This document shows, piece after piece, positions 1 to 6,163 of a stretch of DNA of 6,163 nt (within the stretch, counting starts at the first letter, position 1; each line of letters starts with the position of its first letter). The notes under the pieces were generated by a model. That model was not told the origin of the DNA. It did not search any database and worked only from the letters and a program-made list of their open reading frames with translations. This DNA is from Spongiibacteraceae bacterium. Lineage in GTDB: Bacteria; Pseudomonadota; Gammaproteobacteria; Pseudomonadales; PIVM01. Made by a program: the position numbers and the translations under genes. Where the stretch lies: assembly GCA_030618505.1 (NCBI GenBank), contig JAUXDF010000204.1, forward strand, positions 1 to 6,163, written 5' to 3'.

Positions 1-212
1 CTTACTACATCCATCAGCTTATTATTGTCATCAAAATAAATAGTAAATGAGCCACTAATACCGTTATGGGTCACGTAACGCTGCAAACTCGTTGCCGGAA
101 AACGCACTCTTCTACCATCCCTTGATACAGCCAAAATATCCCTGGCGACCCCTTGGTAGATCGCCAGATATTCATCGGCAGGGATGTTTATATCTACTAT
201 TATTTCACGCAA
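1..212 (-). CDS. DUF2835-like small protein, partial (3' end off the left edge)
   Basis: Read on the minus strand, this frame is open from a TTG codon at 212-210 to the window edge, giving 70 codons. The translation begins MREIIVDINIPADEYLAIYQ and continues with a GVARDI segment, an SRDGRRVRFPA segment (residues 30-40), YVTHNGISGSF (46-56) and an acidic FDDNN turn (60-64). I recognise this pattern as the DUF2835 family, small proteins of roughly 70-75 residues in gammaproteobacteria, so only a few C-terminal residues should be missing. No ATG or GTG is available: a TAG closes the frame upstream at 236-234, and the TTG is the only usual start codon between that stop and the conserved region. 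It has AAGG at 224-221, eight bases upstream. The start lies 17 bases after the gdhB stop, so the two are probably cotranscribed. There is no signal peptide or membrane segment, so the protein is probably cytoplasmic. Function is unknown. The basic patch (RDGRRVR) could bind nucleic acid, but that is a guess. Confidence 0.85.
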   Translation of the reverse strand, partial: MREIIVDINIPADEYLAIYQGVARDILAVSRDGRRVRFPATSLQRYVTHNGISGSFTIYFDDNNKLMDVV

Positions 213-220
213 TTTACTAG

Positions 221-226
221 CCTTAA
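221..226 (-). promoter_or_regulatory. Ribosome binding site of the DUF2835-like gene
   Basis: The minus strand reads TTAAGG, then eight bases, then the TTG start at 212. This is close to the ideal anti-16S match and spacing, and it supports TTG as the real start. The site lies between the gdhB stop codon (232-230) and the TTG, so ribosomes finishing gdhB could reinitiate here (inference). Confidence 0.7.
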
Positions 227-229
227 CGT

Positions 230-3200
230 TTAACTACAATGCTCACTACTTTGCGCTAAGTCTAACAGTTCTCTGATCGCAACTGAATACATCGCAAACT
301 CATGGGTATCGGCGGCATGTAAATCATTAAGCATCGAGCGCCAACGCTCTACCAGACATTTTTGCTTCTCAAACCAGGAATCCATCCCTGCCTCAACACT
401 TCCCTTTTCGCTGACATGACGTAACACCCCAACCGTCAGCGAGCGTTGCTGCCATTCAAGATCATCCCTAAAAGTTTCTCTGGCCAGCGCTTGCCAATGA
501 TTGTCTATCTTAAGCTCAGCGACCTGCTGACTAAACCAATCAAGCTCAAGCTTTTCTCCCAGAGAAAAGTAAACCTGGGCAACCTGCGTGACATTAACCC
601 CCGCCTGCTCAGCGGCCTCTGCTATCCCCAGCGCCGAATAAAGGCTTCTGGAACCGGCTATATAGGCTGCAAGCGGCTCGGGAATAGCCTGATCCACTAG
701 CTGCTGTTTTTTAATTTCCCAGTTGTCTCGAAGGTGCCCTTCGAGCAAGTCCCCAAGCTTTCCACCCATCTCCACAACTACTTTCTGGAATTTTTTAACC
801 TCCTGCTCCGGGTTAATTCTACTGCGCCGATTACGCAAGAACCAGCGTGTACCACGGCGAACCAGTCGCATCAAATCAATCATTAGTGACAGCTGCAGGT
901 CTGCCGAAACCGTATAATCCAGCGCTTCAACCTGTTGCCACCGCTGCTCCAACATAAACACATCACGCGCGGTGATATAGGCTCTGGATATATCTATACA
1001 ACTTTCTCCGGTTGATTGTTCCAGTCTGTCGATAAAGGTGATGCCCATATGGTTAACCATATCGTTGGCAATTTGAGTGGCAATAATTTCCCTGCGCAAA
1101 CGATGCTCATGCACTTCCTGCTTAAAGCTTTTTACTAAACGTGGTGGAAAGGCAGTTTCAACTTCACGTGACAAATAGGGATCATCCGGAATATCAGAGC
1201 TCGCCAACTCCTCCTTAAGTATGCCTTTAACATAAGAGATCAGCACTGAGAGTTCAGCCCGGGTTAAGCCAGCACCTTGAACTTTACGCTCCAGCAGCTC
1301 TTCATCATCGGGTATGTATTCCAGTTCCCGGTTTAATTTGCCGGCACTTTCCAATGCACTGATTAAATGCTTATATTCACCGTGTCTCAAAAAGACCTGT
1401 TTCTCAGCGATACTGATGGCCTGTGTTTGACGGTAATTGTTGATCAGCACCAACTCCGAAACACTTTCAGTCATTTCTTCAAGCAATAAACGTCGCTGCT
1501 TTTCCGTCATATCACCATTATTAAGCACATCATTGAGTAGTATTTTGATGTTAACTTCATGGTCAGAACAATCGACCCCCGCCGCATTATCTATAAAATC
1601 GGTATTGGAAGCACCGCCATGGAGGCAAAATTCAACCCTCGCCAACTGCGTTACGCCAAGATTACCGCCCTCTCCAATAACCTTGCAATTGAGCTCATTG
1701 GCATTGACCCGCAGGGTATCATTAGCTTTATCACCCACATTAGCATCGCTCTCGCTACTGCCTTTGATATAAGTGCCAATCCCCCCATTCCAAATAAGAT
1801 CTACGGGTGATTTTAAAATCTCACTAATGAACTCATTCGGGTTTAACTTATCGGCACTAATCTTAAAACGCTTTTTAATTTCCGCGCCTAATTTGATCGA
1901 CTTTGCCGAACGCGAAAATATGCCGCCTCCCTTGGAAATAAGCTCTTTGTTATAGTCTTCCCAGCTCGATCGAGGCAGATCAAAAAGCCTTTGTCGCTCT
2001 TGAAAAGAACGCGCTGATTCCGGGTTAGGATCAATAAAAATATGCATATGATTAAATGCCGCTACCAGACAGATATGCTCGGACAACAACATGCCGTTGC
2101 CGAATACATCGCCGGCCATATCACCAATACCCACCACACTAAAATCATTTTCCTGAGTATTTAATCCGAGCTCTTTAAAGTGACGTTGCACCGATACCCA
2201 GGCACCCTTGGCGGTGATACCCATTTTTTTATGGTCATAACCGATGCTGCCGCCGGAGGCAAAAGCATCGCCCAACCAAAAGCCGTAGTCATTGGAAATT
2301 TCGTTAGCGATATCTGAAAAAGTGGCGGTACCTTTATCTGCCGCCACTACCAGATAGGTATCGTCTTCATCCTTGCGAATCACATCGACGGGCGGAACCA
2401 CCTTTCCCTCAACCAAGTTATCAGTCAAATCCAGAATGCCACGGATAAAGGTTTTGTAACATTCAATGCCCTCTTTTAACTGCGCTTCGCGATCTCCATC
2501 TTGTGGGGGACGCTTAACCACAAACCCGCCCTTTGCGCCCACTGGCACAATAACGGCATTTTTAACCTGTTGGGCTTTTACCAGTCCCAACACTTCAGTA
2601 CGAAAGTCTTCCTGACGGTCGGACCAGCGCAAGCCACCTCTGGCCACCTTACCACCGCGCAAATGAACACCCTCAACCCGAGGAGAATATACAAAGGTCT
2701 CAAACATTGGTCGAGGCAGGGGAATATCTGGAATGGATTCTGGCAAAAACTTAAAGGAAAAATATTTTCGATATTCGCCGCTCTCATCTTTACAAAACAC
2801 ATTAGTACGTAAAGTAGCGCTAATCAACGAAAGATAATAACGAATAATGCGGTCTTCGTTTAAATTAGCGACATCATCCAGTGCATTAACAATCTTCTCA
2901 TTCAGCTTTGCTTGCGCAGCAGCACGCTTGCTCTCACTAGAGTATCGCGTCGGATCAAAACGCACATTAAACAAGTCAACAATACTCTGGGTAATATCCA
3001 GGTGCTGCCCGAGGGTATCAGCAATATATTGGCCACTAAAGTTGAAGGATATCTGCTTCATATAGCGCGCATAGGAGCGCAGTATGGCGATTTCACGCCA
3101 ATTAAGCTGAGTACCTAATATCAGTTTATTAAAGGCATCACTCTCTGCATCTCCGGCCCAAATTCTGGCAAAGGCTTCCTGAAATTTTTCTTTCACTTTG

Positions 3201-5095
3201 GATATTTCGATATTGCTGGTCAGACCATAAATCAAGCTAAAGTCATGCAACCACAGCTGCTGACCATCACGTCGATTGATACCATGGGGACGCTCGCCAA
3301 TAACCCGCAAACCAAGATTTTCAAGAATGGGAATAATATCAGACAGCTCAAGGGGCTTATCTAAATGGTACAAACGAAAGCGCAGCATATCCGGCTGCTC
3401 TTCCATGACTCGATAAAAGCTCATAGCGAGTGCTGCACCATCATCCAGCAATTTAAAATGTTTAATATCATTGATTGCCGCACGGGAATCAAAGTCGTGT
3501 TGATATCCTGGCGGAAAAGCATTTTCGTAAAGATGGGCTTCGCTGGTGCCTTTTTCCTCGCCAAACTCTTCCAGCATAGCTTCCGCCAGTTGCTCCCCCC
3601 AATGCCGGGATGCCTGGATAATTTCATCTTCCAGAGCTTGTGCATCAAATTCGAGAAAAGCGGAGGGGTCAACGCGAAAAACAAAGTGTGTGCGCGTTAA
3701 TATTGACTCGGAAAAATACGTCGTAAACTGTGATTCTGTCGCTACAAAGGCCTTTGCCAAAATATCCTGTATGCGCGCTCTCAATTCTGTGCGATATATA
3801 TCCTTAGGCGTATAAACCAGCGCATTAACAAACTTTCGGTTTCTGTCCTGGCGAATAAAAACACGAATCTGACGACGCTCCTGAATCTCATGCACCGCCA
3901 CGGTGGTCGCTTTAAGCTGATCAACATCCGCAAGAAACAGCTCATCTCGCGGGAAAGCTTCCATTACTCGATGCAGCTCCTTGCCATCATGGCTTTGAGG
4001 ATGCAAACCTGAAAGTTTTAAGACCTTTTCAACCTTAACGCGCACGATAGGAATGGAGGCCGAATTAGCGGTGTACGCCGTACTGGTATATAAACCTAAG
4101 AAGCGATGCTCCGAGCAAACCCGCCCCTGCTTATCAAACAATTTTATAGTGACATAATCCGGATAAGCATAGCGATGAACGCGACAACGCTCAAAGGACT
4201 TACTAAAAGAAATAAACCGTGATGCTAACTCTTCTTTGCTATCCGAGGTGATTTCATCGTAAAGATCAGAACAACCTGAAGTTCCCCGATGCTTGAGTAA
4301 ACCCAACTCCTTGCCTTTTACTTTTTCTACCCCCACTGCACCTTTGGTATTACTGGCTTTTAATTCTTCATAACCCAAAAAAGTGAAATTACCATCGTGC
4401 AACCAAATCAACAGCTCTCTTGCTTCTTCTAACGATTCACCGGAAAGTAAATCACTGGTCTTTGGCAGGCTCTCCATTACAGTGAGAATTTTTTCTCTCA
4501 TCAAAGAAAAATCATCGACAACATATTTAACCTCGCCAATAATTTCCTCAAGACTTGCTCTTAATTCTGCAATTTCACTTTGTTCAGAGTGACGAGATAT
4601 CTCCAGATATAACAGCACCTCTTCCCCCTGCGCCCCAATACTACCCCTAATTTCAGCGCCCGCGTCACGAGCCAACAACTTTTTAAGCTGATGTTTTTTA
4701 CCTCTTTCGACATTAAACACCGCATGATGGATAGTATGAATAGTGATATTGCGTCGATTGAGCTCCAGGCGTATTGAGTCCAGCACAAAGGGGCAGTTGG
4801 GTGATAATATCGTCACAATCGTACTGGGGGCCTGCCAGCCATGCTTTTCATATTCCGGATTAAATATTCTGACCTTCGCCTCACCTTCACCCAAACTTTG
4901 CATAAAATGCCAACTACCAAAAACACTGCCATACACATCCTTGAGTTTTCGACCACGCAAATCCTGCAAGGGAAAAGTCTCAAAATACTGCTTACCAAAT
5001 CTGATCAGTTCTGCGGCTTTAGTCGAGTCTACATGTTGCTCAATTTCTTGTGACAACTGATCGATAAACTTTTTTTTGCTTTCAGTAAGTACCAT
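230..5095 (-). CDS. gdhB: NAD-specific glutamate dehydrogenase, large 180-kDa class
   Basis: Catalyses the reversible oxidative deamination of L-glutamate to 2-oxoglutarate and ammonium with NAD+, in the cytoplasm. In proteobacteria this class serves mainly glutamate and arginine catabolism. Residues below count from the ATG at 5095. The length, 1621 residues, matches the Pseudomonas GdhB size as I remember it (about 1620). The N-terminal half carries ACT-like regulatory modules, visible around 90-125 (TIVTILSPNCPFVLDSIR), 408-450 and 570-606. The catalytic core spans roughly 700-1200. It has GLRWSDRQEDFRTE (821-834), the PVGAKGG loop (851-857) with the lysine equivalent to the catalytic lysine of small GDHs, VVAADKGTATFSD (916-928) with the likely catalytic Asp920, and the dinucleotide motif VGIGDMAGDVFGNG (988-1001). 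GEGGNLG (1141-1147) and NTDFIDNAAGVDCSDHEV (1164-1181) follow. The rest is a long, mostly helical C-terminal domain. The frame is intact, with no frameshift or missing motif seen. The DUF2835-like gene follows 17 bases downstream. In P. aeruginosa this class is under allosteric control by arginine; whether that holds here cannot be read from sequence. Confidence 0.97.
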   Translation of the reverse strand: MVLTESKKKFIDQLSQEIEQHVDSTKAAELIRFGKQYFETFPLQDLRGRKLKDVYGSVFGSWHFMQSLGEGEAKVRIFNPEYEKHGWQAPSTIVTILSPNCPFVLDSIRLELNRRNITIHTIHHAVFNVERGKKHQLKKLLARDAGAEIRGSIGAQGEEVLLYLEISRHSEQSEIAELRASLEEIIGEVKYVVDDFSLMREKILTVMESLPKTSDLLSGESLEEARELLIWLHDGNFTFLGYEELKASNTKGAVGVEKVKGKELGLLKHRGTSGCSDLYDEITSDSKEELASRFISFSKSFERCRVHRYAYPDYVTIKLFDKQGRVCSEHRFLGLYTSTAYTANSASIPIVRVKVEKVLKLSGLHPQSHDGKELHRVMEAFPRDELFLADVDQLKATTVAVHEIQERRQIRVFIRQDRNRKFVNALVYTPKDIYRTELRARIQDILAKAFVATESQFTTYFSESILTRTHFVFRVDPSAFLEFDAQALEDEIIQASRHWGEQLAEAMLEEFGEEKGTSEAHLYENAFPPGYQHDFDSRAAINDIKHFKLLDDGAALAMSFYRVMEEQPDMLRFRLYHLDKPLELSDIIPILENLGLRVIGERPHGINRRDGQQLWLHDFSLIYGLTSNIEISKVKEKFQEAFARIWAGDAESDAFNKLILGTQLNWREIAILRSYARYMKQISFNFSGQYIADTLGQHLDITQSIVDLFNVRFDPTRYSSESKRAAAQAKLNEKIVNALDDVANLNEDRIIRYYLSLISATLRTNVFCKDESGEYRKYFSFKFLPESIPDIPLPRPMFETFVYSPRVEGVHLRGGKVARGGLRWSDRQEDFRTEVLGLVKAQQVKNAVIVPVGAKGGFVVKRPPQDGDREAQLKEGIECYKTFIRGILDLTDNLVEGKVVPPVDVIRKDEDDTYLVVAADKGTATFSDIANEISNDYGFWLGDAFASGGSIGYDHKKMGITAKGAWVSVQRHFKELGLNTQENDFSVVGIGDMAGDVFGNGMLLSEHICLVAAFNHMHIFIDPNPESARSFQERQRLFDLPRSSWEDYNKELISKGGGIFSRSAKSIKLGAEIKKRFKISADKLNPNEFISEILKSPVDLIWNGGIGTYIKGSSESDANVGDKANDTLRVNANELNCKVIGEGGNLGVTQLARVEFCLHGGASNTDFIDNAAGVDCSDHEVNIKILLNDVLNNGDMTEKQRRLLLEEMTESVSELVLINNYRQTQAISIAEKQVFLRHGEYKHLISALESAGKLNRELEYIPDDEELLERKVQGAGLTRAELSVLISYVKGILKEELASSDIPDDPYLSREVETAFPPRLVKSFKQEVHEHRLRREIIATQIANDMVNHMGITFIDRLEQSTGESCIDISRAYITARDVFMLEQRWQQVEALDYTVSADLQLSLMIDLMRLVRRGTRWFLRNRRSRINPEQEVKKFQKVVVEMGGKLGDLLEGHLRDNWEIKKQQLVDQAIPEPLAAYIAGSRSLYSALGIAEAAEQAGVNVTQVAQVYFSLGEKLELDWFSQQVAELKIDNHWQALARETFRDDLEWQQRSLTVGVLRHVSEKGSVEAGMDSWFEKQKCLVERWRSMLNDLHAADTHEFAMYSVAIRELLDLAQSSEHCS

Positions 5096-5105
5096 TGCTC
5101 GACAA

Positions 5106-5112
5106 TCCTTTT
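5106..5112 (-). promoter_or_regulatory. Ribosome binding site that decides the gdhB start
   Basis: The minus strand reads AAAAGGA ending ten bases before the ATG at 5095-5093. The spacing is slightly long but usable. The only other in-frame candidate start, a TTG at 5155-5153, is preceded by a pyrimidine-rich stretch (TTTCCTTCCTG) with no Shine-Dalgarno match. I therefore use the ATG, which shortens the open frame by 20 residues and gives the usual family length. Confidence 0.65.
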
Positions 5113-5229
5113 CTATTAACCAGGAAACAGTGTATATAAATCGTTCAGGCAACAAGCAGTACAGGAAGGAAATGCAGGTCAGTCGTTCAACTAGATAGCA
5201 CTGAAACGCATTATCGATCCTGATTAAAG

Positions 5230-5260
5230 CTAAGCCTATTTATAACAAGAATAGCTTAAG
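5230..5260. repeat. Imperfect inverted repeat over the candidate gdhB promoter
   Basis: On the plus strand AAGCCTATT (5232-5240) faces AATAGCTT (5250-5257) across a nine-base AT-rich centre. The arms pair over eight positions with one bulged C. The candidate gdhB -10 element overlaps the left arm and the centre, so the repeat could be an operator. The arms are short and AT-rich, so chance is a real alternative. Confidence 0.3.
5239..5247 (-). promoter_or_regulatory. Candidate extended -10 promoter element for gdhB
   Basis: The minus strand reads TGTTATAAA, which fits an extended -10 (TGnTATAAT) with one mismatch at the last base. No good -35 hexamer sits 16-18 bases upstream, as is tolerated for extended -10 promoters. 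Transcription would begin near 5232 and leave a leader of about 137 bases before the gdhB ATG. A second TATA-like string lies closer to the gene (minus strand, about 5138-5133), but it has neither a -35 nor an extended -10, so I rank it lower. Pattern reading only. Confidence 0.35.
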
Positions 5261-5285
5261 TTACCGATATTGCTCGACTTTCAAT

Positions 5286-5325
5286 CACTTTATGCACTTT
5301 AAAGCCACCCATAATGCAACTTTTA
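5286..5325. repeat. Short direct repeats, CACTTTA type
   Basis: On the plus strand CACTTTA occurs at 5286-5292 and 5295-5301, and a looser copy CAACTTTTA at 5317-5325. The second and third copies sit in a longer similarity: TATGCACTTTA against TAATGCAACTTTTA, with ATGCA starting at 5292 and 5314, 22 bases (about two helical turns) apart. Such spacing suits a tandem regulator site, but the copies are short and low in complexity. Confidence 0.3.
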
Positions 5326-5377
5326 TGAAAGACGGTGCTCTAACCTGCCCGGGACAAAAAAAACGCATCATTTTCAT

Positions 5378-5405
5378 TTCACTGAGCGCGCCGCTGGGAT
5401 AGAAT
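5378..5405 (+). promoter_or_regulatory. Candidate sigma-70 promoter for moxR
   Basis: A -35-like TTCACT (5378-5383; four of six match TTGACA) is followed by a 16-base GC-rich spacer and the -10-like TAGAAT (5400-5405; five of six match TATAAT). Transcription would start near 5412 and give a leader of about 67 bases. This is the best plus-strand promoter pattern I see in the intergenic region. It rests on pattern reading alone. Confidence 0.45.
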
Positions 5406-5478
5406 TTCCCGTCGGCAAATGAGGCCAGCGCAGTTAGCCTCAACAGCAAGCTAAATAACAGAAAAATAACGGACATCT

Positions 5479-6163
5479 ATGGAAAACAGCAATACTCTAC
5501 AGCAATTACAACAGTGGTTTGGGAGACAAATTATCGGCCAAACCCACCTTGTCGACAGGCTGTTGATTGCCCTACTGGCTGATGGCCACTTGCTCGTCGA
5601 AGGCGCCCCAGGACTGGCAAAAACCAAGGCAATAAAAACCTTGGCCGATGGAATTGAAGGCGAATTTCATCGTATTCAGTTCACCCCGGATTTGCTGCCC
5701 AGCGATGTTACCGGCACCGAAATTTACCGCCCCGAAGACGGCAGCTTTCAATTTCAGCGAGGCCCTATCTTCCACAACCTGGTATTGGCCGATGAAATAA
5801 ACCGCGCACCAGCCAAAGTACAGTCTGCACTACTTGAGGCAATGGGCGAGCGTCAGGTCAGTATTGGTCGCGAAACCTACCCGCTACCCGAACTTTTTCT
5901 GGTAATGGCCACCCAAAACCCCATTGAGCAAGAAGGCACTTATCCGCTGCCCGAAGCACAGGTAGACCGCTTCATGCTTAAAGTGATCGTCGATTACCCG
6001 ACCCGTGTCGAAGAACGCATGATCATCGACCGCATGACGGGCGTCAGCCTGCCGCAGGTCAACCATGTCATCACCCCTGAAGATATCTTGAATGCCCGCG
6101 AAGCCGTGCGACACATTTATGTCGATGACAAGATCAAGGATTACGTACTCGATCTGGTCTCGG
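5479..6163 (+). CDS. MoxR-family AAA+ ATPase, partial (3' end off the right edge)
   Basis: The frame opens at ATG 5479 and stays open to the edge: 228 codons of an expected 300-340. The protein starts MENSNTLQQLQQWFGRQIIG. It shows Walker A GAPGLAKT (residues 42-49, Lys48), the MoxR-typical QFTPDLLPSDVTG (67-79), Walker B LVLADEINRAP (101-111, Asp105 and Glu106), sensor 1 in TQNPIEQEGTYPLPEAQVDRF (145-165, Asn147) and the likely arginine finger Arg164. The sensor 2 lid is expected beyond the edge. There is no signal peptide, so it acts in the cytoplasm. MoxR ATPases are chaperone-like factors that help activate or assemble partner protein complexes. They are typically followed by DUF58 and von Willebrand factor A genes, which this window cannot show. 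An in-frame TAA at 5467-5469 makes this ATG the first possible start. The ribosome binding site is weak: GGA at 5471-5473, five bases before ATG. The exact MoxR subfamily and partner are not determinable here. Confidence 0.95.
   Translation, partial: MENSNTLQQLQQWFGRQIIGQTHLVDRLLIALLADGHLLVEGAPGLAKTKAIKTLADGIEGEFHRIQFTPDLLPSDVTGTEIYRPEDGSFQFQRGPIFHNLVLADEINRAPAKVQSALLEAMGERQVSIGRETYPLPELFLVMATQNPIEQEGTYPLPEAQVDRFMLKVIVDYPTRVEERMIIDRMTGVSLPQVNHVITPEDILNAREAVRHIYVDDKIKDYVLDLVS

Larger units (their letters stand above)
5096..5478. other. Divergent gdhB-moxR intergenic region, no convincing gene
   Basis: These 383 bases separate two genes read outward in opposite directions. The gdhB-proximal two thirds are AT-rich, and the moxR-proximal part is more GC-rich. 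I see candidate promoters for both sides, a bulged inverted repeat, and two families of short direct repeats, listed separately. I see no rho-independent terminator, tRNA or insertion sequence. The longest open frame inside (minus strand, 5476-5285, 63 codons) has no ribosome binding site and begins in the moxR leader, so I do not call it. Confidence 0.8.

Noticed and set aside
1164..1695. Alanine in the NAAGVD segment of GdhB, checked as a possible loss of a key residue (start and end bracket the core's C-terminal end)
   Set aside because: Some family members have serine here, but as I recall Pseudomonas-type enzymes also have alanine, and all surrounding motif residues are intact, so I see no sign of inactivation.
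1437..1810. Two overlapping plus-strand open frames of 111 and 83 codons opposite gdhB
   Set aside because: They lie entirely antisense to the conserved catalytic core of gdhB, have serine/leucine-rich compositions typical of complementary-strand readings, and show no domain.
5163..5198. Plus-strand AGGAAGG followed by an ATG opening an eight-residue frame (MQVSRSTR)
   Set aside because: The purine run is the complement of a pyrimidine stretch in the gdhB leader. The frame ends almost at once, lies far from moxR and has no plus-strand promoter visible before it.
5285..5476. 63-codon minus-strand frame whose start (MSVIFLLFSLLLRLTALASFADG) resembles a signal peptide
   Set aside because: There is no ribosome binding site before the ATG, the start lies inside the moxR leader, the frame overlaps the moxR promoter candidate, and the part after the hydrophobic stretch resembles no protein I know. 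AT-rich DNA readily yields such hydrophobic runs.
5572..6114. Minus-strand open frames of 67 and 76 codons opposite moxR
   Set aside because: They are antisense to conserved MoxR motifs (Walker B, sensor 1, arginine finger), which fully explain this sequence on the plus strand.
1..6163. CRISPR arrays, tRNA or rRNA genes, insertion sequences, phage or plasmid genes
   Set aside because: I found no regularly spaced repeats, no tRNA-like cloverleaf in the intergenic region, no transposase or integrase motifs, and no abrupt composition change between genes.

Overview
The window looks like ordinary chromosome from a gammaproteobacterium, probably a marine relative of the Pseudomonas/Cellvibrio/Marinobacter group. 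Three things point there: a 180-kDa-class NAD-dependent glutamate dehydrogenase of the Pseudomonas GdhB type, a DUF2835-type small gene directly behind it, and a divergent MoxR ATPase gene. Base composition is moderate. The species assignment is inference from family resemblance only.

Layout from left to right. Positions 1-212 (minus strand) hold a small gene starting at TTG with a good ribosome binding site. It encodes a DUF2835-like protein and runs off the left edge just before its expected end. Positions 230-5095 (minus strand) hold gdhB, a 1621-residue NAD-specific glutamate dehydrogenase that fills almost 80% of the window. I start it at the ATG at 5095, because the TTG at 5155 has no ribosome binding site and would make the protein longer than the family norm. 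The two minus-strand genes are 17 bases apart and very probably share one mRNA. Positions 5096-5478 are a divergent intergenic region with candidate promoters in both directions, some short repeats and no convincing gene. Positions 5479-6163 (plus strand) hold the first 228 codons of a MoxR-family AAA+ ATPase gene, cut by the right edge.

How the genes work together: GdhB interconverts glutamate and 2-oxoglutarate, probably mainly in glutamate catabolism. The DUF2835 protein has no known function, but its position suggests it is made together with GdhB. MoxR proteins act as chaperone-like ATPases, usually at the head of an operon with DUF58 and von Willebrand factor A proteins; those genes would lie beyond the right edge. 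A functional link between MoxR and GdhB is not shown here; they share only the intergenic region.

I looked for an undescribed system and did not find one. The points that deserve a second look are the small DUF2835 gene coupled to gdhB, the gdhB start site, and the repeat and promoter structure of the divergent intergenic region.
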